From the NCBI GenBank assembly GCA_023388385.1, contig JAEWGK010000272.1, positions 1-7,648 of the forward strand: DNA of 7,648 bases. Reading direction: 5' to 3'. Below, one piece after another: positions 1 to 7,065 of the stretch. The translations under genes and the position numbers were made by a program. Origin of the DNA: Actinomycetes bacterium. GTDB lineage: Bacteria; Actinomycetota; Actinomycetes; Mycobacteriales; Mycobacteriaceae. Below the pieces are notes generated by a model that worked only from the letters and a program-made list of their open reading frames with translations, did not search any database and was not told where the DNA came from. Each line of letters starts with the position of its first letter. The first letter of the stretch is position 1.

Positions 1-47
1 CGGCGGGCCCGATGCCCGGCGGACGGCGCGAGGCGTCGGGCCCGTTG
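1..47 (+). terminator. Long GC-rich hairpin just upstream of aftA, possible terminator
   Basis: Positions 1-16 can pair with 32-47 over 16 bp, including three G-U wobbles, around a 15-nt loop. The core, 5-16 with 32-43, is 12 bp with only one wobble (T13-G35). It is followed by an AT-rich stretch, GATTAAAT, rather than a clean run of T, so termination may be weak or factor-assisted. It probably marks the end of the upstream transcription unit; dprE2 is the usual neighbour in this group, but nothing here shows it. Stop codons TGA (46-48) and TAA (50-52) also close two forward frames, so a short coding tail of an upstream gene in 1-52 cannot be excluded. Confidence 0.45.
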
Positions 48-48
48 A

Positions 49-54
49 TTAAAT
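49..54 (+). promoter_or_regulatory. Candidate -10 box for leaderless aftA
   Basis: TTAAAT matches the actinobacterial -10 consensus TANAAT at five of six positions. It ends 7 nt before the ATG at 62, so transcription would begin at or next to that start codon. There is no recognisable -35 element; the expected place lies inside the hairpin at 1-47. It is one of the few AT-rich stretches in the vicinity. The evidence is positional only. Confidence 0.4.
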
Positions 55-61
55 GGGGGAC

Positions 62-2125
62 ATGAGCACCGCCGACGCGCCCCCGCCCAGCACCGGATCC
101 GCGGCACCCGACGCCGGGTCCGGCCCCGGCGCGCCCGCGGCCCCCGCCGATCCCGCCGTCCGGGGTTCCGCCCGCCCGCTCCGCCGCTCCGGCCAGCCGC
201 CCACCCCGCTGGCGGAGCCGCACGGCGAGATCTTCGCCGACGACCAGCTGTCGCTGCGCGCGGCCATCGTCTCCGTCATCGCGGCGGGCCTCGGCGGCGC
301 GCTGGCGATGCTGGCCGCCTGGTTCGTCCTCAAGCGCACGTCCCTGCCCGCCTTCGGCGGCTCGCACGTCTCGCGCGCCGTCTCGACGGCATGCGTCGTC
401 GTGCTCCTCGTCCTCGTCATCGCCGTCATGGCGTGGTGGGCCCGGCGCGGCCCCGGCAACCGCCCCCGGCGGCTGGAGCTGCCCGCCACCGCGCTGGCGT
501 ACCTCTCGCCCGCGGCCCTGACCGCTGCGGCGCTGGCGGTCCCGCTGTCGTCGACGCGCCTGTACCTCGACGGCATCAGCGTCGACCAGGAATTCCGCAC
601 GGAGTACCTGACCCGCATGACGGCGCAGTTCGGTCTGCACGACATGTCCTACATCGACGTGCCGTCGTTCTACCCCGCCGGCTGGTTCTTCCTGGGTGGC
701 CGCCTGGCGAACCTGCTGGGCATGCCGGGCTGGGAGGTGTTCCAGCCATGGGGGCTCATCACCATCGCCGCGGCGGGCTGCGTGCTGGTGCCGGTGTGGC
801 AGCGGTTGTGCGGTTCCCTGGTCGTCGCCACCGCGATCGGCGTGACGACGACGGCCGTGGCCCTGTCCACCACCGCCGAGGAGCCGTACGCGGCGGCCGT
901 CGCCATGGGCCTGCCGGCCCTGGCCATCATGGCGCGGCGCGCATTGGCGGGGGCCTGGTCCGCGATGGTCGGCGTCATCGTCTTCCTCGGTGTCTCGGCG
1001 ACGTGGTACACGCTCCACACCGCCGTCGGCGCCGCGATCGTCACGGTGCTGGCGCTCGTGATCGCCGTCGTCACGAGATCCTGGGCGCCCGTCGGGCGGC
1101 TGGCGATCATGGGCGCCGGCTCCGGGATCATCGCCCTGGCCTCCTGGGGCCCGTACCTGCTGGCGCGCGCGACGGGCGCCGCCGCGTCCGGGGCGACGGC
1201 CACGCACTACCTCCCGGACGACGGCGCGCGCCTGCCGCTGCCGATGCTGGCGTTCAGCATCATCGGCCTCGTGTGCCTGGTGGGCGTCATCTGGCTGGTC
1301 GTCCGTGCGGTCGACGCAGACGCCCGCGCCCTCGGCATCGGCGTTCTGGTGATGTACGGCTGGGCCGTCGCCTCGATGGCCGCGACGTTGCTGGGCCGCA
1401 CGCTGCTGGGCTTCCGCCTGGACGCGCCGGTGGCCATCATGCTGGCGACCGCGGGCGTGCTGGCGCTGGCGGACGTGCGCCTCACCGGCGTGGAGCGGCT
1501 GTGGCCGCAGTTCGCCGCGCCGGAGACGGCGCGCCGCGTCAGCGCCGTCGCCGCCGCGCTGGTGCTCATCGCCGGCGTCGCCTACGCGCAGGGCATCCCG
1601 AACCGCCTGCACGGGCCCATCGACCTGGCGCACACGGACACCGACGGCTACGGGGAGCGCGCCGACCGCTTCGCCCCCGACGCGACCGTCCACTACGCGG
1701 AGATCGACCGGGTGCTGCGCGACGCGGGGCTGGACCCGCTGGAGTCGGTGCTCCTCACCGACGAGCGCAACTTCCAGGCGTACTACCCCTGGTACTCATT
1801 CCAGGCGCTGACCAGCCACTACGCCAATCCGCTCGGGGAGTTCGACCGCCGCAACGAGGCGATCGGCGCGTGGGCCGCCATCCACGACCCTGCGGAGCTG
1901 ACCGCCGCGATGGACGCCGACCCGTGGCGGGGCCCGGACGCGCTCATCCTGCGCGGCGACCTGGCCGATCCGGATCGGCCGCTGATGCTCGACCTGGCGG
2001 ATGACATCTACCCGAACAACCCGAACGTGCTCTTCCGCGGCATCGCGTTCGACCGCGCCGCGTTCGACGACGCCCACTGGGCGGCAACCCAGGTGGGCCC
2101 GTTCGCGGTCCTCGTCCGGCGATAG
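62..2125 (+). CDS. aftA: Galactan 5-O-arabinofuranosyltransferase AftA
   Basis: AftA transfers the first arabinofuranose residues from decaprenyl-phospho-arabinose to the galactan chain, priming arabinan synthesis at the outer face of the membrane. Numbered from the ATG at 53 (690 aa), the protein has a Pro/Ala-rich tail (1-68), about 11-13 membrane helices up to residue 512, and a soluble C-terminal domain (513-690). Family signatures seen are SVDQEFRTEYLTRM (176-189) with the acidic residues of the GT-C motif, SFYPAGWFFLGGR (205-217), and YYPWYSFQ (577-584) followed by SHYANPLGEFDRR (588-600). Length is close to the roughly 640-670 aa usual for AftA. Two in-frame ATGs compete, at 53 and 62. 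I prefer 62 because a -10-like box overlaps 53 and sits correctly for a leaderless start at 62. GGGGGA at 55-60 is too close to serve as a ribosome binding site. Emb follows after 27 bp on the same strand. The family call is very secure; the start is not. Confidence 0.95.
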   Translation: MSTADAPPPSTGSAAPDAGSGPGAPAAPADPAVRGSARPLRRSGQPPTPLAEPHGEIFADDQLSLRAAIVSVIAAGLGGALAMLAAWFVLKRTSLPAFGGSHVSRAVSTACVVVLLVLVIAVMAWWARRGPGNRPRRLELPATALAYLSPAALTAAALAVPLSSTRLYLDGISVDQEFRTEYLTRMTAQFGLHDMSYIDVPSFYPAGWFFLGGRLANLLGMPGWEVFQPWGLITIAAAGCVLVPVWQRLCGSLVVATAIGVTTTAVALSTTAEEPYAAAVAMGLPALAIMARRALAGAWSAMVGVIVFLGVSATWYTLHTAVGAAIVTVLALVIAVVTRSWAPVGRLAIMGAGSGIIALASWGPYLLARATGAAASGATATHYLPDDGARLPLPMLAFSIIGLVCLVGVIWLVVRAVDADARALGIGVLVMYGWAVASMAATLLGRTLLGFRLDAPVAIMLATAGVLALADVRLTGVERLWPQFAAPETARRVSAVAAALVLIAGVAYAQGIPNRLHGPIDLAHTDTDGYGERADRFAPDATVHYAEIDRVLRDAGLDPLESVLLTDERNFQAYYPWYSFQALTSHYANPLGEFDRRNEAIGAWAAIHDPAELTAAMDADPWRGPDALILRGDLADPDRPLMLDLADDIYPNNPNVLFRGIAFDRAAFDDAHWAATQVGPFAVLVRR

Positions 2126-2138
2126 TTTCCCTGTGTCG

Positions 2139-2144
2139 TAGAAT
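2139..2144 (+). promoter_or_regulatory. Candidate -10 box for leaderless emb transcript
   Basis: TAGAAT fits the corynebacterial/mycobacterial -10 consensus TANAAT exactly. It lies in the 27-bp gap after the aftA stop, 8 nt before the GTG at 2153, the right distance for transcription to start on the GTG itself. No Shine-Dalgarno sequence precedes the GTG (the preceding bases are TTTGTCCCC), which agrees with a leaderless mRNA. No clear -35 hexamer is visible; that region would fall inside the end of aftA. Confidence 0.55.
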
Positions 2145-2152
2145 TTGTCCCC

Positions 2153-5100
2153 GTGACAGATGAAGCGAAGGGAACCGAGGACAACGACGGGCGCCCGCGC
2201 CGGCGGCCGCGGCGGATGACCTCCGCCCGGCATCAGGCGGCGCACGGCGATCCGGGGACCATCGACACGGACATCCGGGAGGAGGACGGCACCGTCACGG
2301 TGACGGAGAACGTCGTCCGGCCCGACGACGCGGCGGAGATCGGCGCCGTCGCCTCCGACCGCGTGGCGCGGCCGCGACTCGATGGCCCGAAGCCGTCGCG
2401 CCTGGTGACGTGGACCGCGATCCTCGGCGGCCTGCTGGGCTTCCTCATGTTCGTGCTCACGCCGTTCATGCCGGTGACCCTGTCCCAGACATCGCTGTCG
2501 TGGCCGCAGCGCGGTTCGATGAACTCCGTCGACGCCCCGCTGGTGGCCTACGCGCCGACTCAGCTGGAGATGGACGTGCCCATCTCCCTGGCGGATCAGC
2601 TCCCCGACCGCTCCGGCGTCCTGGTCGGCACCATGCCCCTGGACGCGGAGAAGGCCACAGCCAACGGCCTGCAGGTCCGCACGGGCGAGAACGGCTTGTC
2701 CGTCGTCAGCAAGGACAGCGTCCTGCTGTCGCTGGACCGGGAGCAGCTCGACGCCAACCGCGGCGGCAAGGTCGTCATCCGCTCCGACGCGGAGAAGACC
2801 ATCGTCAAGGTCCCGGGCGCCGTCGACGAGGAGGGCAAGCCCATCGCGCGGACCATCGAGTCCGACGCCCGCCCGCAGGTCACCGGCGTCTACACGGATC
2901 TGCCCGCAACGTCTGACGCGGCGACCGCCACGGCTGCCGGCCTCCACGTCGAGATGCAGATCGACTCCCGCTACACGTCGAAGCCGACCACGGTGAAGGT
3001 CCTGGTCATGGGCGTCGGCGTGGTGCTCATGCTCGCGTCGCTGTGGGCGCTGTTCCGCATCGACCGCGTCGACGGCTCCCGCCGGCTGCGGTGGATGCGC
3101 CACGGCTGGTGGAAGCCGACGGGCCTCGACGCCCTGGTCGCGGGGATCCTGGTCTACTGGCATTTCCTGGGCTCCAACACCTCGGACGACGGCTACATCC
3201 TCACGATGGCGCGGGCCGCCGACCACGCCGGGTACATGGCGAACTACTACCGCTGGTTCGGCGTCCCGGAGTCCCCGTTCGGCTGGCCGTACTACGACCT
3301 CCTGGCGCTGATGACGCACGTGTCCACGACGTCGGTGTGGATGCGCCTGCCCGCGACTCTGACGGCGCTCATGGCGTGGTTCGTCATCTCCCGCCTGGTC
3401 ATCCCGCGCCTGGGCAAGGGCATCGCCGGCCGGCGCGTGGCCTACTGGTCCGCCGCCGGCGTCCTGCTGGCGTTCTGGCTGCCGTACAACAACGGCCTGC
3501 GCCCGGAGCCGGCCATCGCGCTCGGCGCGCTGCTGACGTGGGTGTTCATCGAGCGCGCGATCTTCACGCGCCGCCTGCTGCCCGCGGCCATCGGCGTCAT
3601 CATCGCCACCCTGTCGCTGGGCTCCGGCCCGACGGGCCTCATGGCCGTCGCCGCGCTGCTGGCCGGCCTGCCGGCGCTCATCCGCATCGTCGTCCAGCGC
3701 CACCGCGCCCTGGGCGGCGGCTGGACGGCGCCGCTCATGCAGATCATGCCGTTCCTCGCGGCGGGCACCTTCATCCTCGTCGGCGTCTTCGGCAACCAGA
3801 CGCTCGCCTCCGTGATGGAGGCGGTGCGCGTCCGCGGCATCATCGGCCCGAACAACGGCTGGTACCAGGAGCCGATCCGCTGGTACATGCTGATGGTCCA
3901 GACGGTCGACGGCTCCATCACCCGCCGCTTCGCCGTCGTCATGGCCCTGGTCGCGCTCGGCCTCACCGTCGCCGCGCTGCTGCGCCACCGCACGGTCCCC
4001 GGCGCGCTGGCCGCCCCGGCGACCCGCCTGGTGTTCATCTTCCTGGGCACGATCTTCTTCATGACGTTCACGCCGACGAAGTGGACCCACCACTTCGGCG
4101 TGTACGCCGGCATCGCCGCGGCGCTGGCCGCCCTGGCCGCCATGGCCGTGAGCCATTGGGCCGTCGGCTCCCGCCGCAATCAGGTGCTCTTCGCGGGCAC
4201 GATGATCTTCCTGCTCAGCTACTGCTTCATGGGCATCAACGGCTGGTGGTACGTGTCGTCCTACGGCGTCCCGTGGTTCGACAAGACCCCGCAGTTCCGC
4301 GGCTTCGAGTTCGGCAACCTGGTGCTGTTCATCGCCCTGGCCGTCCTGGCCGTCGGCGCGATGCTGACCTTCGTCGACGAGTACCGCGGCGAGCGGAAGC
4401 CGTCGTCGCTGGCCCGCCGCCTGCGGGTCGGCTCCATCGCGGCGTCCCCATTCGCGGTCGTGTCGTTCCTCATGGTGGTGTTCTCCATGGCCAGCCTGGG
4501 CAAGGCCGTCGTGGAGCAGTACCCGGCCTACTCCGTCGGACTGGGCAACCTGCGCTCCCTGAAGGGCGAGACCTGCCAGATGGCGCAGGACGTGCTCATG
4601 GAGAAGGACCCGAACGCGGACTTCCTGGAGCCGCTGGGCGGCGACCTGGCCCGCTCCCTCAACCCGCGGGACGAGGGCATCGGCTTCACCCCCGATGGCC
4701 TGCCGGAGTCGATGTCCGCCGACCCGGTCTTCGCCGACGAGGGCGCCCCGGGCACCGACGACTCCCAGATCCCGGACAACCGCATGGTCAGCGGCCAGGC
4801 CGCCGGCACCGAGGGCGGCTTCGTCGCGAAGGACAAGGAGGAGCGGGTCCGCGAGGAGAACGCGAACGGCTCAACCGCCCGCCTGCCCTACGGTCTGGAC
4901 CCGAAGAAGGTGCCGGTGCTCGGCACGTGGGTGGAGGAGAACCAGCGCCCGTCGAAGCTGGTGACCGACTGGTTCCACCTGCCGGAGAAGTCGGAGGACG
5001 CGCCGCTGCTGATCATCACCGCGGCCGGCCAGATCGCCCACCATGACATCAACGGGGTGTTCCAGGGCGGCCAGGTCGTCATGCTGGAGTTCGGCCGGAG

Positions 5101-5698
5101 GAACGGGGCCGGCGACTACGAGGTGATGGGCGACGCCGAGCCCTACGACATCGGTCCGCAGCCGGTGTGGCGCAACCTGCGGTTCCCGGTCGACCAGATC
5201 CCGGAGGGGGCGGAGACGGTCCGCCTCGTCGTCGAGGACAACAATCTGGCGGACGACGAGTTCGTCGCCGTCACGCCCCCGCGCGTGCCGCACCTGGAGT
5301 CGCTGGCGACCATGATCCCGGAGTCCACCCCGACGCTGCTGGACTGGCCGATCGGACTGCAGTTCCCGTGCCAGCGCCCGTTCGACCACTGGGGCGGTGT
5401 CGCGGAGACCCCGCAGTACCGCATCAAGGCGGATCACCCCCTGACCGTCCAGGGCCCGAGCACGTGGCAGGACGACGAAGGCGGCGGACCGCTCGGCTGG
5501 TCCGAGGCCATCACCCACGAGGTGCCGGTCCCGGCGTACCTGAGGAACGACTGGAAGCGGGACTGGGGTTCCGTCAGCCGCCTGGTGCCGCGCGAGAACA
5601 AGGCGGGCGTGGCCCCGGACGACGCGGAGATCGTCGTCAGGCAGGAGACGGTGTCCGGCATGTGGAGCCCGGGCACGATGGTCGTCTCCGAGCCGTAA
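2153..5698 (+). CDS. emb: Emb-family arabinosyltransferase (EmbA/B/C type), ethambutol target
   Basis: This GT-C enzyme extends cell-wall arabinan using decaprenyl-phospho-arabinose on the periplasmic side. The product is 1181 aa, slightly longer than typical Emb proteins (about 1095-1150). Order: an Arg-rich cytosolic tail (1-83), TM1 (about 84-106), a first extracellular domain (107-280), fourteen further helices to about 782, then a large C-terminal carbohydrate-binding ectodomain (783-1181). Signatures are GSNTSDDGYILTMARAADHAGY (in 340-361) with the catalytic-type Asp pair D345-D346, RWFGVPESPFGWPYYDLLAL (367-386), TPTKWTHHFG (640-649), NGSTARLPYGLDP (905-917), and FPCQRPFDHWGGVAETPQYR (1071-1090). 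The ectodomain has only two cysteines, C808 and C1073, so they likely form a disulfide. The GTG start is supported by the -10 box placed for a leaderless mRNA; the next in-frame Met is residue 22. One Emb protein presumably does the work divided among EmbA, EmbB and EmbC in mycobacteria. A terminator lies 83 bp after the stop. Confidence 0.97.
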   Translation: MTDEAKGTEDNDGRPRRRPRRMTSARHQAAHGDPGTIDTDIREEDGTVTVTENVVRPDDAAEIGAVASDRVARPRLDGPKPSRLVTWTAILGGLLGFLMFVLTPFMPVTLSQTSLSWPQRGSMNSVDAPLVAYAPTQLEMDVPISLADQLPDRSGVLVGTMPLDAEKATANGLQVRTGENGLSVVSKDSVLLSLDREQLDANRGGKVVIRSDAEKTIVKVPGAVDEEGKPIARTIESDARPQVTGVYTDLPATSDAATATAAGLHVEMQIDSRYTSKPTTVKVLVMGVGVVLMLASLWALFRIDRVDGSRRLRWMRHGWWKPTGLDALVAGILVYWHFLGSNTSDDGYILTMARAADHAGYMANYYRWFGVPESPFGWPYYDLLALMTHVSTTSVWMRLPATLTALMAWFVISRLVIPRLGKGIAGRRVAYWSAAGVLLAFWLPYNNGLRPEPAIALGALLTWVFIERAIFTRRLLPAAIGVIIATLSLGSGPTGLMAVAALLAGLPALIRIVVQRHRALGGGWTAPLMQIMPFLAAGTFILVGVFGNQTLASVMEAVRVRGIIGPNNGWYQEPIRWYMLMVQTVDGSITRRFAVVMALVALGLTVAALLRHRTVPGALAAPATRLVFIFLGTIFFMTFTPTKWTHHFGVYAGIAAALAALAAMAVSHWAVGSRRNQVLFAGTMIFLLSYCFMGINGWWYVSSYGVPWFDKTPQFRGFEFGNLVLFIALAVLAVGAMLTFVDEYRGERKPSSLARRLRVGSIAASPFAVVSFLMVVFSMASLGKAVVEQYPAYSVGLGNLRSLKGETCQMAQDVLMEKDPNADFLEPLGGDLARSLNPRDEGIGFTPDGLPESMSADPVFADEGAPGTDDSQIPDNRMVSGQAAGTEGGFVAKDKEERVREENANGSTARLPYGLDPKKVPVLGTWVEENQRPSKLVTDWFHLPEKSEDAPLLIITAAGQIAHHDINGVFQGGQVVMLEFGRRNGAGDYEVMGDAEPYDIGPQPVWRNLRFPVDQIPEGAETVRLVVEDNNLADDEFVAVTPPRVPHLESLATMIPESTPTLLDWPIGLQFPCQRPFDHWGGVAETPQYRIKADHPLTVQGPSTWQDDEGGGPLGWSEAITHEVPVPAYLRNDWKRDWGSVSRLVPRENKAGVAPDDAEIVVRQETVSGMWSPGTMVVSEP

Positions 5699-5766
5699 CG
5701 CACGGCAGTCCCCGCCGTCCCGGGTTCCCGGGCGCGGCGCGGGCGGTCGGTCGCCGGGTGCGGCCG

Positions 5767-5772
5767 TAGCAT
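5767..5772 (+). promoter_or_regulatory. Weak candidate -10 box upstream of the emb terminator
   Basis: TAGCAT in the context CGTAGCAT resembles the CGTAGAAT context of the emb -10 box. If active, transcription would begin near 5780, placing the hairpin at 5781-5806 at the very 5' end of the leader of the Nudix-LOG gene. No -35 element is apparent. This is only a similarity in a GC-rich region and may be chance. Confidence 0.25.
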
Positions 5773-5780
5773 GGGCCACG

Positions 5781-5812
5781 GGCCCCGGACCCCCGGGTCC
5801 GGGGCCAGTTTT
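5781..5812 (+). terminator. Intrinsic terminator after emb
   Basis: The arms 5781-5792 and 5795-5806 are perfect 12-base inverted complements rich in G and C. The innermost pair would open to give an 11-bp stem with a CCCG tetraloop. The stem is followed after two bases by TTTT (5809-5812), then a pyrimidine-rich stretch. This is the form of a factor-independent terminator for rightward transcription and most likely ends the aftA-emb unit. Confidence 0.75.
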
Positions 5813-5835
5813 CCGCTTTCCGAAACCCGCCCGCG

Positions 5836-5840
5836 AGGAG
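5836..5840 (+). promoter_or_regulatory. Ribosome binding site of the Nudix-LOG gene
   Basis: AGGAG, within GCGAGGAG, lies 10 nt before the ATG at 5851. It decides the start, because the frame stays open further upstream through the terminator region. It also contrasts with aftA and emb, which show no usable ribosome binding site. Confidence 0.65.
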
Positions 5841-5850
5841 ACCCCAGGCC

Positions 5851-6927
5851 ATGTCCGACGCCGCCGCCCCCGACGCCCCGCACGACCAGCCGGCGACGTC
5901 CCCGGCCGCCGACCCCATCGTCGTCGCCGCGTGCGTCATCCGCCGCGCCGACGGACGGGTGCTGACGGTGCGCAAGCGCGGCACGGAGCGGTTCATGCTG
6001 CCGGGCGGCAAGCCGGAGCCCGGCGAGGACGCCGCCTCCGCCGTGTGCCGCGAGCTGGCCGAGGAGATCGGCCTGGACCTGCGCGCGGACGACGTCGACG
6101 AGTGGGGCGTCGTCTCCGACGTGGCGGCGAACGAGCCGGGGCGCCGCGTCGTCGGCCATCATTTCCTCCTCCGCGAGGTGCTTGACGACGCGTCCTCGGC
6201 CGCCATCGGCCCCCGCGCCGAGCTGGAGGAGGTGCGCTGGGTCGACCCGTGGATGCCCACGGGCATGCTGGCCCCGATGCTGGCGAACCACACGCTGCCG
6301 CGGCTGCGGCGGGAGGGCGCGGCCGGCGCCCCGGAGTCCGGCGAGCCCGGCGAACCTCGCCGCATCGGCGCGGTGACCGTCTTCGCGGGCTCGACCGACG
6401 GCGCCGACCCCGCCTGGCGGGAGTGCGCGGAGGCGCTGGGCCGGGAGCTGGCCGCCGAGCGCGTGCGGCTGGTCTACGGCGGCGCCTCCCGCGGCCTCAT
6501 GGGCGCCGCCGCGGATGCGGCCCTGGCCGCCGGCGGCGAGGTCGTCGGCGTCATGCCGGGGCTGCTCGTCGACCGCGAGATGGCGCACCCGGGGCTGACC
6601 CGCTTCGAGTACGTCTCCACCATGCCCGAACGCAAGGACCGCATGTACGCCCTGGGCGACGCGTTCGTCGCGCTGCCCGGCGGCGGCGGAACGCTCGAGG
6701 AGTTCTTCGAGGTGTGGACGCGCCAGCACATCGGCATCCACCAGCAGCCGGTCGCGCTCGTCGGCCCGGCCGGCTTCTGGGACCCGCTGGTGGCGCTGCT
6801 GCACCGCCTGGCCGACGATGGGTTCATCCAGGCCCGGCACGTCGATTCGCTCATCGTCGTCGAGGACCCGGCAGATCTGCTGCCGGCGCTCGCGGCGTGG
6901 CGGGCGCCCGGCTCGAAGTGGTCCTGA
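5851..6927 (+). CDS. Nudix hydrolase fused to LOG-family (TIGR00730) nucleotide phosphoribohydrolase
   Basis: The 358-aa product joins two enzyme domains. Residues 1-21 are an Ala/Pro-rich tail. Residues 22-135 form a Nudix domain with a complete Nudix box, G53-x5-E59-x7-R67-E68-L69-x-E71-E72-x-G74-L75, so metal-dependent pyrophosphohydrolase activity is expected on a nucleoside di/triphosphate or related substrate. A Gly/Glu/Pro-rich linker (about 154-170) leads to a LOG domain (171-358). It shows VYGGASRGLMG (208-218), the catalytic ERK (260-262), and the PGGxGTxxE motif at P276-E284. LOG proteins cleave the N-glycosidic bond of nucleoside 5'-monophosphates to give a free base and ribose 5-phosphate; this is the activity of plant LOG and bacterial PpnN. 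The inferred joint role is NTP to NMP to base plus ribose 5-phosphate. The substrate is unknown. Both domains are full length and keep their key residues. The gene has its own ribosome binding site, lies beyond the emb terminator, and converges on the next gene. No signal peptide is seen, so it is cytosolic. Confidence 0.9.
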   Translation: MSDAAAPDAPHDQPATSPAADPIVVAACVIRRADGRVLTVRKRGTERFMLPGGKPEPGEDAASAVCRELAEEIGLDLRADDVDEWGVVSDVAANEPGRRVVGHHFLLREVLDDASSAAIGPRAELEEVRWVDPWMPTGMLAPMLANHTLPRLRREGAAGAPESGEPGEPRRIGAVTVFAGSTDGADPAWRECAEALGRELAAERVRLVYGGASRGLMGAAADAALAAGGEVVGVMPGLLVDREMAHPGLTRFEYVSTMPERKDRMYALGDAFVALPGGGGTLEEFFEVWTRQHIGIHQQPVALVGPAGFWDPLVALLHRLADDGFIQARHVDSLIVVEDPADLLPALAAWRAPGSKWS

Positions 6928-6991
6928 CGGTCCACCGTCCGGCGCACCGCGCGTCATCCGCGCACCGCATCGCCCCCGTCCGTCCCGCGCC

Positions 6992-7013
6992 CGTGCGGCT
7001 TCCCCTCCGCACG
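6992..7013. other. Small hairpin in the convergent intergenic gap
   Basis: CGTGCGG (6992-6998) pairs with CCGCACG (7007-7013) around an 8-nt pyrimidine-rich loop. It has no T-run on either side. It could contribute to termination between the converging genes, but such hairpins arise easily at this base composition. Confidence 0.2.
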
Positions 7014-7033
7014 CGCGCACGCCCCGATCCGCT

Positions 7034-7050
7034 GGCCCCGGGGAGGGGCC
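7034..7050. terminator. Possible weak bidirectional terminator between convergent genes
   Basis: GGCCCC (7034-7039) pairs with GGGGCC (7045-7050) over a 5-nt loop, 15 bp beyond the stop of the minus-strand gene and 106 bp beyond the stop of the Nudix-LOG gene. Position suits a shared terminator, but there is no T-tract in either direction, so the call rests on location and stem stability only. Apart from this and the hairpin at 6992-7013, I see nothing in the 138-bp gap. Confidence 0.25.
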
Positions 7051-7065
7051 GACGGGTGGGCCGGC

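Noticed and set aside
391..2004. 537-codon forward frame inside aftA, and the similar 3043-5046 frame inside emb
   Set aside because: Both are +1/+2 frame shadows of conserved coding sequence, with Arg/Pro/Gly-rich translations lacking any domain.
1796..4156. 786-codon open frame on the minus strand opposite aftA and emb
   Set aside because: Its product is a His/Arg/Asp/Gln-rich low-complexity string with no family signature, and it lies fully antisense to two strongly conserved genes. Long antisense frames are expected at this G+C.
5719..5732. Paired CCCGGG palindromes separated by TT in the gap after emb, considered as an operator or second terminator
   Set aside because: The pairing is short (6 bp with a 2-nt loop, too tight to form fully) and no T-run follows. 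Such sequences are common at this base composition.
5771..5965. 64-codon forward frame beginning with an ATG at 5771, possible leader peptide before the Nudix-LOG gene
   Set aside because: The translation is Pro/Arg/Ser/Thr-rich, it has no ribosome binding site, and it runs through the terminator hairpin and into the Nudix domain out of frame.
5434..7020. 528-codon open frame on the minus strand across the end of emb and the Nudix-LOG gene
   Set aside because: It spans the emb terminator and two conserved forward genes, and has arginine/alanine-rich shadow composition and no recognisable domain.
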